DNA from: Sodiomyces alkalinus F11 | Lineage: Eukaryota; Ascomycota; Sordariomycetes; Glomerellales; Plectosphaerellaceae | Reading direction: 5' to 3' | DNA: 10,743 nt | Assembly: GCF_003711515.1 (NCBI RefSeq) | Contig: NW_021167083.1 | Span: 2,904,906-2,915,648, forward strand | Part shown: positions 1 to 8,820 of the stretch, in pieces | Layout of the letters: each line of letters opens with the position of its first letter | Numbering within the stretch: position 1 is the stretch's first letter | Notes under the pieces: model-generated | Told to the model about the DNA's origin: nothing | The model's input: the letters and a program-made list of their open reading frames with translations, nothing else | The model's database searches: none | Made by a program: the position numbers and the translations under genes

Positions 1-267
1 GACTATAGCGAAGAGCTTAAGATCACGTACCCTACCCGAGGAGCGCCTATTGCCGAAGAAGTCACCAAAGCACCCCTTTTATCTAGCGAGGACCCTAAGG
101 AAAATACTAGGGCCGAGGATAATATTACTTCCCCTAATCACACTATTAACGATATTTTACGCCGCTCCGAGAGACTAAGAGAGTTATTAGGGGAGTATTA
201 TAAGAAGCTAGAAGAAGAGTTAAAAAAGATAAAGGAGTCTAGTACCGTTAAGGTGCAGATTCTATAG
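1..267 (+). pseudogene. 3' part of an unrecognised gene with a coiled coil, open to the left
   Basis: Frame 1 is open for 88 codons from the window edge to a TAG at 265-267, unusual here because other frames are broken every few codons. The translation is hydrophilic and charged. It starts DYSEELKITYPTRGAPIAEE, and residues around 50-82 form a Leu/Glu/Lys-rich stretch (RRSERLRELLGEYYKKLEEE and on) that looks like a coiled coil. The TAG may be a mutated Gln codon, since the same frame continues 25 codons (RLDFNPSKYEDYTNKLYF) to TAA at 343-345. CpA is less depleted than elsewhere (for example around 61-77). I do not recognise the protein. It could be the end of a transposon gene next to, or inside, the large inverted repeat. 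Coding is supported only by the open frame and composition. Confidence 0.45.
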
Positions 268-997
268 CGCTTAGATTTTAACCCGAGTAAGTACGAGGAT
301 TATACTAATAAGCTATATTTTATTCCTTATTATTATTTTCCCTAATTCCCTTTATTTTTAAAGCCTATACTCGCTAGGAGGCTAGTATATAGTCTTAGGG
401 CTAAGGGTAAATAGAGCTAAGTCTCTTATCCACCTAGAGTCGCGATATACGCTAGTATAAAGGGCGTTAACCTATAAATAATCTTCTTAACCACCACCCT
501 AGTCCGTTTCTTTTTTAAACTGTTACCTTTATTACCCTAATTAGAGACACTATAAACCTATCTAGACTTATTTCCCCGATTAGAAGACTTTTCCCTATAA
601 TTATTATTTATTATATTTATAAGTAAGCCTAACTACGTGGACGTTATAGAGATATACCACTATATACTCTCTTTTCTATAATAAGTATAGGTTTCTTTTA
701 TTATAATCTTGAATTCTTTACTTCTATTCCCCTGATTACTGTATAATTTATCGGACCTAAGCTAAATTACACCTGGTTTAATATAAGCTACCTATTCTGC
801 AGAAAGGAGTTATAGTCAGGAATAACTAGTATAGGGACGGTTACTAAGGGTATAATATAATCGAGAGAAATACCGTTAAAGGCTATAAGCCGTAAACCGT
901 AAATCCCTCCTTTACTAACCCTAGTACTAATAACTTATTAGGTTATTACGTTAATCTTAAAGGCCGATTTTAAAAGTATAAGAGCTACCCCCTTCTA
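268..997. other. AT-rich RIP-mutated stretch with no recognisable gene
   Basis: No frame here stays open and I see no RNA gene. The sequence is poor in CpA and TpG and rich in TA, like the rest of the window. It lies just outside the matched part of the left arm. The right arm is cut off by the window edge exactly where the left match begins (998), so this stretch may still be part of the terminal inverted repeat. No target-site duplication can be defined. Confidence 0.6.
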
Positions 998-1494
998 ACT
1001 ACTTAAAGCCCCCTTTTCCTAATCTCTATTACTAATCGCTCTCCCTATAACTAATATTATACCCCTATTCCCCTGACTATACCTATATATACTACCCTTA
1101 AGCCTACTATACGTAAGTTCCTTATCCGGAAAGAAAAGACTAACACTATACCTATCACTAGAAGAGTAAGTTCAAGACACTAAGTTAACGGCGTTAAGAG
1201 CCCCGTTAGAAAAACCCCTAATAAAGAAAAACGTAATATCACGACGATAACGGCGGTAATAATAATAAAAACCGGAAAACCCGGGGGATTCCTTAGTTAT
1301 ATTAGCCTAATTAAGCGACTACCGGCCGCTACCTATAAATTTTATTCTTCTTATAAGGGCTTTATCGGTAAATAGGCCCGTGGAGTCCGCCCCTATTAGA
1401 GTAGAAAACGGTTCTTTATAAAGAAGAGGAAAAGAAGAAGATAAGCCACGAGAAGACCTTCTTTTATACCTATTTTCCCCTAATCTTACTACCC
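998..1494 (+). repeat. Left arm of long inverted repeat
   Basis: This is the inverted match of 10245-10743. Bases 998-1122 are identical to the reverse complement of 10619-10743. Beyond that, identity is about 90% by eye, mostly transitions with a few small indels, and it stops abruptly near 1494. The arm holds no open frame. It contains a short TAA-rich microsatellite near 1255-1270. The match starts at 998 only because the window ends there on the other side. Confidence 0.9.
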
Positions 1495-1614
1495 TACCCT
1501 GCTTTCCTACGTAACGGCTCTTTTTTACCCCTAACTACGTTAGAAACTTAGACTCGGAAGCTTACGTCGTTATAATTTACTACCTACTACCCGATCCCTT
1601 CCTATTTCTCGGCC

Positions 1615-2884
1615 TTAGCTGCCCTATTTAACTATAACTATACTCTTATTCCCTTAATCACCGCGAAAGATACCTATTTCCCTCCTTTTTTACTCCTAAA
1701 CCGGTCCTTCTTCGTAGTCCTTATACTCGGGGATATATACCTTAATCTCCCTACGCTAGATACGAGTCCTTACGAGAAGAGAGATTAAATAATACTTAAT
1801 AGTCTCCCCTTTCTAGTACTAAGCATTATCCTTAACCCTTTAGTAGTGGCTATCTAGTTTAGTCTAATACTAATATATTAGAGCTATAATTATAGCCGGA
1901 ATACTATCTCGCGCTAGGAGATCTTAACCTCGTAAAGTATCGTGTTACTAGTAAGCCACCTATTAATAAATAGCCTTTATATTAATAATATAAACGCCAC
2001 GCCGAGGGGATTATAAAGGTCGGTAACTATCGTTATAAATCGATTAAGGTAGTACTATATTCTACATAGGAGGAGGATCGGGGTAACTAACGCCCGGATA
2101 CTTATTATCCGGCTAGGAGACCTCCTAATTACCCTATTAAAACTATCCTCGGAGGGTATTCTCGCGATACGTATAGGCGGACTCGTGAAATTAGTAGTTA
2201 GTACAGTCCGGGAACTCCTCGCTCCCCTGGATCGATACGTACTCGAAAAAAGGGTATAGAATCTTATTATTAACCCGATTAGTTATAGCTATCTAACGTT
2301 CCTCGTAGTACTAGTAAGGGACCTTATTAACGGTGCTATATACCTGGATTAAAAGCGCCCTAGTAGTATAAGGCCTCGAGATAATCTTTATAAGATATTC
2401 CCTCTAAGGGCTAGCTATATCCTTCGCTATAAAGATTCGATACCGGAAGAGAAGGGAGCCGTTACTAGCCTTTATCTTTATAAATAAGCCGACCTCGACG
2501 TCCCTAAGATTAAGAAGAGTATTCTAAACTCGCTTAGTAATAGCCGCCTTACTGTTACTAGCAATTAACGACTATAGGAAGTCTAACTTAACGTACGATA
2601 AGCCGCCCTTACTAGCTATTTTATACTAACCGAGATAGGAGTTTACCTATAGGTTATTAGCCTTTTTATAACCTGATTAGGGTAACCTATATATAGAATC
2701 GATAAAAACCTACTATTATATCCACGGGGGTTACTCCGAAGGAGTATTCCTTACAGGCCCTAAGGGGTAAACGAGCCGCGGGCTAGAACCACGGCGTTAG
2801 TTTAATAGACTATTAACGAGTAACGGCCTTCTTCCTTTTATAAGACTCGGTCTTATCGAGTATACTAATTAGCCGTTTAGTTGC
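1615..2884 (-). pseudogene. Gene C' - dead paralogue of gene C, unknown function
   Basis: Read on the minus strand, this frame aligns with gene C over about 390 codons (shared patches such as RIFIAKD, QREYxIKI, NKVP, NNKI, VLPQS). It carries about 33 in-frame TAG/TAA and no TGA, all explicable as former Gln or Trp codons. Homology begins near 2884 (ATKRLIS against ASKYIIR in C) and the last in-frame stop taken as the end is at 1615-1617; both limits are approximate. A phase-0 intron is inferred at 2734-2647. The Cys-rich patch seen in C is ruined: two Cys codons read TAC (first at 2316-2314), the third reads CGT and the Trp is TAG. It points toward the left arm and is divergent from gene A. 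The RIP load is about twice that of C. Function is unknown. Confidence 0.7.
2647..2734 (-). other. Inferred 88-nt phase-0 intron of gene C'
   Basis: The upstream and downstream homology blocks lie in different frames (offset 1 modulo 3), as in gene C. A GTAACC donor begins at 2734, a branch-like ctaat lies near the end, and the ctatag acceptor ends at 2647. The acceptor lies 43 nt from the same Gly-Gly codon pair in both copies. The donor is not the usual GTAAGT or GTATGT, possibly through mutation, so the 5' boundary is the weaker call. Confidence 0.5.
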
Positions 2885-3707
2885 TATTATTACTATTATT
2901 AGTTATTATAAGTATAAGTGGCGGTTAGGTTTATATCTGCCTCGATATTATAGTGGGAAAAAAGGAAGAAGAGGAGGGATACCACTAGAAAGCTCGCCTT
3001 TTATAGTCGAGGGATTAAGGCATTAAGGGAGGCTACGAGCCTCGTTACTACTATAAATTATAAAGGCGGTTATTTAGTTAAAGTAGTTATAAAGGGGCCT
3101 CTACCTACTACGGCTTAAGGGAGGAGTGATTTACTATTTCCCCTTTTAGATCCTTTATCCCTAAGTCACGGCTACGTCTATAACTAAATAACGTAGGAGC
3201 TATTTCGTCTAATCTTTTCGACTAATTAGAGCCTAGACTTTAACGTCTTTTTCCTAATCGGGAACCTTCCCGCCGAGTTAAAGAAGTCACTATCGCTATA
3301 ACTAAGGCACGCCTCCTTTAACTAAGTGAAAGACTCCTTTATAGGTAGTAGCTAAATAGTAACGCCTGCTATAAAGGAACCCTTAAGGTAAAGACTATCA
3401 CGGAAGAAGGCACTTTCGAGCTTATTAGAGGAGGATAAATATCCCTTAACATTAAGCTCTAAGGGTCTCTTTTCCTTTCTTTTCCACTCCTTAGTTTTCG
3501 ATTAGCCCCTCGCTCTCGGATATTACCCGTAACTACTAACCGCTATTTTATAACGATAGCTTTTCCTATTTCTTTTTAACTATTTTTCGACGCCCCTAAA
3601 GTCTAATCAGGGTAACCAGCTATAGTTTACGCTTTTACCGGCCTTTATTCCTTCCCCCCCCCCTTCTCTCTTTTTCTCCCTCTCCCGCCGTATACGCCGC
3701 CCTCGCT
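2885..3707. promoter_or_regulatory. Divergent spacer between C' and A with a C10 plus CT-rich leader
   Basis: No gene is visible. The spacer lies between the 5' ends of two divergent genes, so any promoter for both should be here. A (TAT)-like microsatellite occupies about 2883-2915. A run of ten C (3654-3663) opens a pyrimidine tract that runs to about 3690, just upstream of the ATG of gene A at 3708. CT-rich leaders are common before fungal start codons. Short patches (for example around 3300-3440) are similar in inverted orientation to the spacer between B and C. No specific promoter element can be named. Confidence 0.4.
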
Positions 3708-4874
3708 ATGACTAACTACTAGGCCATTACCCCCGTGGGGAACTTACTTAAGCGCTATATTCACCCTAAGGCATACGCTATTATTAATTCTCGTACTAGA
3801 GGTTATATAGAATATATCCTTAAGAAGAGTAAATAGGCTTTCCCCTTAATAGGTCTCCCTTACCGCCTATTCGACGTATCCGATAATAACCCCCTTTTCT
3901 TTAGATTTACGGCAGGTAGTGTAAAGGACTAATAAGTAATTTAATAGCTCTTAGAATCTATAGAGAGAGAGTATATAGGCGGAGAAGTTATAGATAATAT
4001 AACCCCGTTAACCCCCTTAGTAAAGATTCGTGGAGATAGTATCGTGGCCGCCCGTATAGACTTACTAGCTACGTAAAGGGTGTATAGTAACCTCTTTAAG
4101 GGTAAGTGGTTAGAAAAGTCTACTATAGAAGACCTAATCAGGGTAATAATTACTAGATAGATCGGGGATATTAGGCCTAAGGCCTGGATTAATAATATTA
4201 ACTTATAGGGCTACAATGCTAAAAGGAAGAGGTTTAACTATCTAGACGTAAGTAAGAGAAATCTTTTTAGGATCGTAATATCCCGGCTAATTCCCTTTAT
4301 ATACTATATTAGAGGTAACCACTTCGTTAGCTTAATCTTAGATTAGAACACTTAGGTTATATACGTATACGATAGTATATAGCACGATAGGGGAGCTAAG
4401 AAGCGTTTATTAGAAAGCTTCCGAGGAGCTATAAGTTAGCTACGGTATATTAGGGCTCCTAAAGAGGCTATGGATAGCCTAGTTAGGAAGTTTTATATCG
4501 TTTTAGGCCCTTAATAGGAGGATAAGTATTTATATAGCCTATTTATTAGTGAATAGATTCGTTACGTTATCGAGGAGGGATACTTATTCCCTGCCTTATC
4601 CCGGCTATACCGCCTATAAGATAGCCGCTATTACGTTAACGACGTAACTAGCTATACTAGATATATTAGATATAGCTAGTTAAGCTATATAGGCGAACTC
4701 TTCGGCTTCGGCTATTAACCTAAGCTTAAACTAGCTTCCGAGTAGTCTATACTATCCCCTAACCCCGCTTCCGCTACCGCTCCCGTCGCTACGCCCTCCC
4801 TTAATCCGCCTAAGATAACGAGTTTCACGCCTATTAATAAGAAGTAAAAGCCTGTTAACCCGCCTAAGGGCCCT

Positions 4875-4919
4875 AAGACGCCGAAGACGCCGAAGACGCC
4901 TAAGAACCCTAAGACTCCT
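4875..4919 (+). repeat. Five imperfect 9-bp units encoding Lys-Thr/Asn-Pro
   Basis: AAG-ACN-CCN units repeat five times (one has AAC in place of ACN) inside gene A, giving KTPKTPKTPKNPKTP. They sit in the basic, proline-rich linker after the peptidase domain. Gene B has a comparable Lys/Pro/Ile/Thr run on the minus strand at about 6612-6651. Slippage of the 9-bp unit probably explains length differences between the copies. Confidence 0.85.
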
Positions 4920-5619
4920 TAGATAACCGAAATAAAGTCTTATTCCCCTAATTAGGGGATAACCGAGGAATAGGTACACGATAAAGGTGATAGCGATACG
5001 TTCCTAAACCTTAGGCTTAATACTCCTAAGAAAGCTACCGATAAGAGCCCGGCCCGTTTAACGTTACCTCTATAAGCCCCTAAGGTTTAAGGCCCTACTA
5101 GTTCCCCTAAATAGAAGGTGGCTAAGCCGAAGAAGCAGTCGAAGCCGTAGCTATAGTAACTAGCCCTAGTTAAGATTAGCTTAGCCACTAGTTACTACAC
5201 GTATAAGGGAGAGGACCTTATTAATTTTACCGTGAGGACTAATATATAAAGTCAGTAGGAGAAGGACCGAGTATACTAGGACCGCGGTCTAGAAATATCC
5301 TATAGCCTATTATTCTATAGGCTAATCGAGATAAGAAACGTGCCGTTTAGACTAAGTAATTATAGCCGGGAGGATTAGGTCTAGTCGTTTAATAATCTCT
5401 ATAAAGCCGCTTTATAGGATACCGCTACTAATAGTAGTGAGTATCTTCCGCTATCGCGAGTAGTAGAGTAGAGAGGCTAGCGTTATTATAATACTGCTAT
5501 TGTGTAGGAGGCAGATAAAGCTACCGCTAATTGAAAGGCTAAAAAGGCTAATAAGCCGGACTACGTAGTCGGGGGAAGGACTTTACGAAAGCGTAATATA
5601 ACTGGATAAAGACGTAGTG

Positions 5620-5700
5620 GCACCAAATCGTCAAGATAAAGATCAGACAAAGAGGTCAGTCCAGCGAAACCACGATGCATAACCAAAATATAACCAACAC
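5620..5700. other. CpA-rich island that appears to have escaped RIP
   Basis: I count twelve CpA dinucleotides in about 80 bases (for example at 5621, 5644, 5657, 5671 and 5698), whereas neighbouring 100-base stretches carry about one. The island starts where the similarity of gene A to gene B has stopped and lies near the centre of symmetry. In the frame of gene A it reads as a basic, Ser/Arg/Lys-rich tail (RSGTKSS, SDKEVSPAKPRCITK) with TAA codons at former Gln positions, so it may be the unique C-terminus of A. Alternatively it is a later insertion. Confidence 0.6.
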
Positions 5701-5708
5701 CGCTATAA

Positions 5709-5974
5709 CCTTTAGCGAAGAAGTAGATCGGTAATCACTATTCTGATTAGGGCAACGTAAGTTAAACTAGAAAGATACCTTAAACGTAGAATAAGTAATT
5801 ATAAAAGAGGATAATAATTATATCTTAATCCCTTGATAGGGATGTCCCGAGCCTGTCCTTAATATATATATAGGTAGCGGATCTAGCGGTCTTAAAAGGG
5901 GGGCTATATAACTATCTGCCGAACGACTCTAACGCCGTATCTGCGCGGTTATAATACGGCCCTAGTTATCTTAA
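5709..5974. other. Central spacer between the convergent ends of A and B
   Basis: This AT-rich, RIP-mutated stretch lies at the axis of the inverted arrangement. It contains no recognisable gene, no copy of the outer arms and no obvious hairpin. Termination of both flanking genes would be expected here, but no specific signal can be pointed out. Confidence 0.55.
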
Positions 5975-8023
5975 TTACGCCCTCGCAGCGTAGATAACTC
6001 CTAAAAATAAGTAGATATAAGTAAATAAACTAAGTAAAAAGCTATCGTATACCCTTATTCCTCTAATTACCCCGTCCTCCACGTATACCTGATTAGGGAT
6101 CCTCTTAGTTCTAGTTCCTCCGTATATACTATTCCCTTACTATCTCCACCGACTATTTCCTCGAGATATCTCTTATCTAATTCTCTATATATACCTCTAC
6201 TTACGCTTTCGTAAGGTTTTTCCTCCGACTATATAGTTAGGCTTATTAGCCTTCCTAGCCTTTTAATTAGCGGTAGCCTTATCTGCTTCCTATTTAATCC
6301 CCGCGTTATAACGAAGCTATCCTTCCTAAGGTATAGCCCGAGGCGGCGGTAGATATAGCGTGCTATTAGCCACTACGTTACGGAGGCCTGCTCGGTATAG
6401 GTTATTAATGGACTTGACCTATTCTTCCTTAGTGTATAGGCTCGGCCTAATAGGACTAATGCGCTTAGCTAGAGGCCGTATATCTACGAGTCTATAGTAA
6501 AGTAGGTAATAAGATATCTCCGTGCCCTTAGCCGAGTACTTCGCCTCCTCTTCCTATTTATCTTAGATATTATAACTCCTTTTCTTTAAAGCGGTAGAGG
6601 GTTTAAAGGCCTTTAGAGTCTTAGGCGTCTTAGGTATCTTCGGTATCTTTAGGGGCGGCGTTTTCTTAATAGCCGGCGGCGTCTACTTTACGGCTTTCTT
6701 ACCTTTAGGTGTCTAGAGCTCGAGACTACTAAGACCTATATCGTCGACGTTACTATTACTATCGGATAATACTAAGGGGTCCTGGAAACTCTGGCCGGAT
6801 AAGTTAGTAAGGTCTATAATCTTAGGATCAGGGGAATTAGTAAGGTTAATAGACTCTTCCTTAACTTTAGGTATCTTAGGAGTCTTAGGACCCTTAGGCG
6901 GGTTAACCGGTATCTATTTCTTAGTCTTATTAATAGGCTGGAATCTAGTTATCTTAGGGGCCTCGGGAGGCGGCGTCGCGGGCTTTATAGCTAGTTCTGT
7001 GTAATAACCGAAGCTAAAGAGTTCACTAATATAAATCACCTAGCCTTTTTTGATATACCGAGTATATTCCCCTATATTATTCCCGTAATAGCGACCTTAA
7101 GTAAACCTATGAATCTTAGAGCTCTTAGGGAATAGGTATCCCTCTTAGACTAAAGCTTTAATCTATTCTATAATAAAAGAACTATATAAGTAACCGTCTA
7201 GCTATATAGGGCTAGGGATAATATAGAACTTTTTAGCTATACTATTAACGGCTTCTTTAGGAGCTTTAATAGAAATTATCCACTATATCGTAAGACGGGC
7301 GACTTTAAGGAGGTGTTATTTACCTTTACCGTTAGACTATATACTATTATACCTATATATAATCTAAGTCTCCTAGTCGATAATTAGACTAACGAAGTAG
7401 TTACCGTCGATATAGCAGATTATAGGGATAAAGCGGCTAGTTTTAGTATATTACCGCGCCTTATCGGAGAGAGTTATAAACTCCGCCTTACCCTTAGTAT
7501 CTATTCCCTAGCACGGAATCTTATTAAGAAATACCGTAGGCCTTAAATCCCCTTACCTACGGCTAACCACTATACTTATTACTTCTTCTATAGTGCTTTT
7601 CTCTTACTACCTATCGGCCTTAATATCTTTACGTAGCTAGTAGGCTAATATTAAGATAGAACGGACCTTAAGATATCCTTCGCTATATAAGATTATTAGA
7701 GGCGATTATAATACGGCGAGCCCTACGGCCTCTACGTCTAACCCGTTATTCTTATCCTTATCTAGGAGTCCCTAACCTATCTACTAGCTATCCTTCGAGA
7801 TAGCTCTAAACCTAGTATAAGGGGTATCGTTATCTACGGCCTTAAAGAGGCGGTACGGTAAACCACTTATTAGGAACGCCTACCTACTCTTCTTAGGGTT
7901 ATACTCCTTACGGGGCCTGGTGCTCGACTCGATAGCGGTCTGTCCTTTAGGCTAAATGCCCTTATTTAGGTCTAAGCCCTTAGGGGCGGTGGCCTAATAG
8001 TCTATAGAGTTATTAGTGACTAT
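5975..8023 (-). pseudogene. Gene B - dead Ulp1-like (C48) cysteine peptidase, paralogue of A
   Basis: On the minus strand one frame of 682 codons runs from ATA at 8023-8021 (the apparent former ATG, matching the GCT-ATG context of A) to TAA at 5977-5975. It carries about 34 TAG/TAA and no TGA. It aligns with A from the N-terminal YWA and LPYRLF patches to the C-terminal ANKPNYIVGGKTLRKRK. The peptidase positions are His209 reading TAC/Tyr (7399-7397), Asp226 reading AAT/Asn (7348-7346), Gln274 reading TAG and Cys280 reading TAT/Tyr (7186-7184), with the same 17 and 54 spacing as A. All four are RIP-type transitions. A Lys/Pro-rich linker of about 200 residues follows. Homology to A ends near 6200, and the last ~75 codons contain a hydrophobic stretch of uncertain coding status. 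B diverges from C and converges with A. Confidence 0.72.
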
Positions 8024-8820
8024 AGCGTTAATATTCGCAGGATCTAGTGTTTACGGTTACTTACGTTACTCTGATTAGAGTTTTTAGTAATAATTCCTTA
8101 CGAAAAAAAAGAGAGAAAAAAGGAAGAAGGGATATTCGGGGGGGGGGGAACGGGGAGATCGAAATAGCGGAAAAGGGGTAAAATATAATAGGGAGGAATA
8201 GGTAAGCCTAAGTCTATAAGGAAATATCGAAGGGGGGCAGATTAGGATTAAGGCCGAGGAGGGTTCTATTTATCCTCCGAGGACATCTTCTAAAGGCTCT
8301 TCCCTTTAAGCAGGAGTCCTTAGCTTATAACTATAGCTCGAACGGTCTTTTAGTCGTTAAAGGAGGTTATTTCCTAAGTCGTGATAAAGATAGCCTTTAT
8401 AAAATCGGAAAAAAGGTGCTAAATTAGGAAATCGATATTAGAAACGCTTACTATAATTAGCTAACTAGCTTCGGCGTTTACTATAATTAGCTAGTAAATA
8501 TCTAATAAGGCTCTTCGTTTATTATTAAGTAATAGACGGAGTCGTGATTCTATAATAAAGAAAAATAAAAGGAGGTAGCTATAAATAGCTATAAAGGCAG
8601 ATTAAATAGTCGTGATTACTTTGTTAGAGACGCCTCCCTTAACTTATAGAAGCTATAAGCCGCTTAGTTAACGTCTCTGCTTATCTATCTCTTAAATATA
8701 AAAGATATAGGATCCCCGGCTCTTTATTCCTCTTCTTCTAAGTAATATCACCACTTCTATAGTTATCTTTACCGATAGCACTATCACTATAATAACTTCC
8801 TAACTTCTCGAACGTATACT
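8024..8820. promoter_or_regulatory. Divergent spacer between B and C with an 11-G run and purine tract
   Basis: No gene is visible. It mirrors the spacer between C' and A. A G run at 8138-8148 and a purine-rich tract at about 8104-8130 (pyrimidine-rich on the coding strand of B) lie upstream of the former start of B, like the C10 and CT tract before A. Around 8270-8420 there are short inverted similarities to 3300-3440. The string gtcgtgat recurs three times (around 8378, 8541 and 8610), with no obvious meaning. A promoter for both genes is expected here but no element can be named. Confidence 0.4.
8448..8493. repeat. Two-copy direct repeat, 16 bp exact, 30-bp period
   Basis: The string ttactataattagcta occurs at 8448-8463 and 8478-8493, with further similarity on both sides (cgctt or cgttt before it, and agct or agta after it). 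It lies in the B-C spacer. The period suggests a tandem duplication of about 30 bp; a binding-site role is possible but unsupported. Confidence 0.7.

Larger units (their letters stand above)
3708..5708 (+). pseudogene. Gene A - dead Ulp1-like (C48) cysteine peptidase of an element
   Basis: The ATG at 3708 is followed by one uninterrupted frame (starting MTNY) with about 40 stops, all TAG/TAA except one TGA. The peptidase core is at residues about 190-300: His205 (4320-4322, GNHFVSLILD), Asp222 (4371-4373, VYVYDSI type), an oxyanion Gln position at 270 now TAG, and the nucleophile position 276 (4533-4535) reading TAT where TGT (Cys) is expected, followed by AGC where GGC is expected. The H-D-C spacing of 17 and 54 fits Ulp1 peptidases, which cleave SUMO-type modifiers. 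A Lys/Pro/Thr linker follows at about 340-420, with a Cys-free C-terminal domain ending in ANKPDYVVGGRTLRKR, probably nuclear-targeting. Homology to B ends near 5597; the frame can be followed to TAA at 5706, so the true stop is uncertain. It converges with B. Confidence 0.75.

Noticed and set aside
21..33. 13-bp match aagatcacgtacc shared with 9446-9458
   Set aside because: Flanking bases do not align and the two translations differ around it. It is most likely chance in a low-complexity background.
4752..4979. 75-codon minus-strand ORF, Arg/Leu-rich
   Set aside because: It is the antisense shadow of the Lys/Thr/Pro 9-bp repeat and linker of gene A, whose plus-strand frame aligns with gene B. 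Its repetitive RRLRRLR composition follows from that repeat.
3708..8023. Reassigned genetic code (TAA/TAG read as Gln)
   Set aside because: Stops also fall at conserved Trp positions, Cys and His codons show the same transition type, CAA/CAG/TGG still occur, and CpA and TpG are depleted in noncoding parts too. RIP explains all of this.
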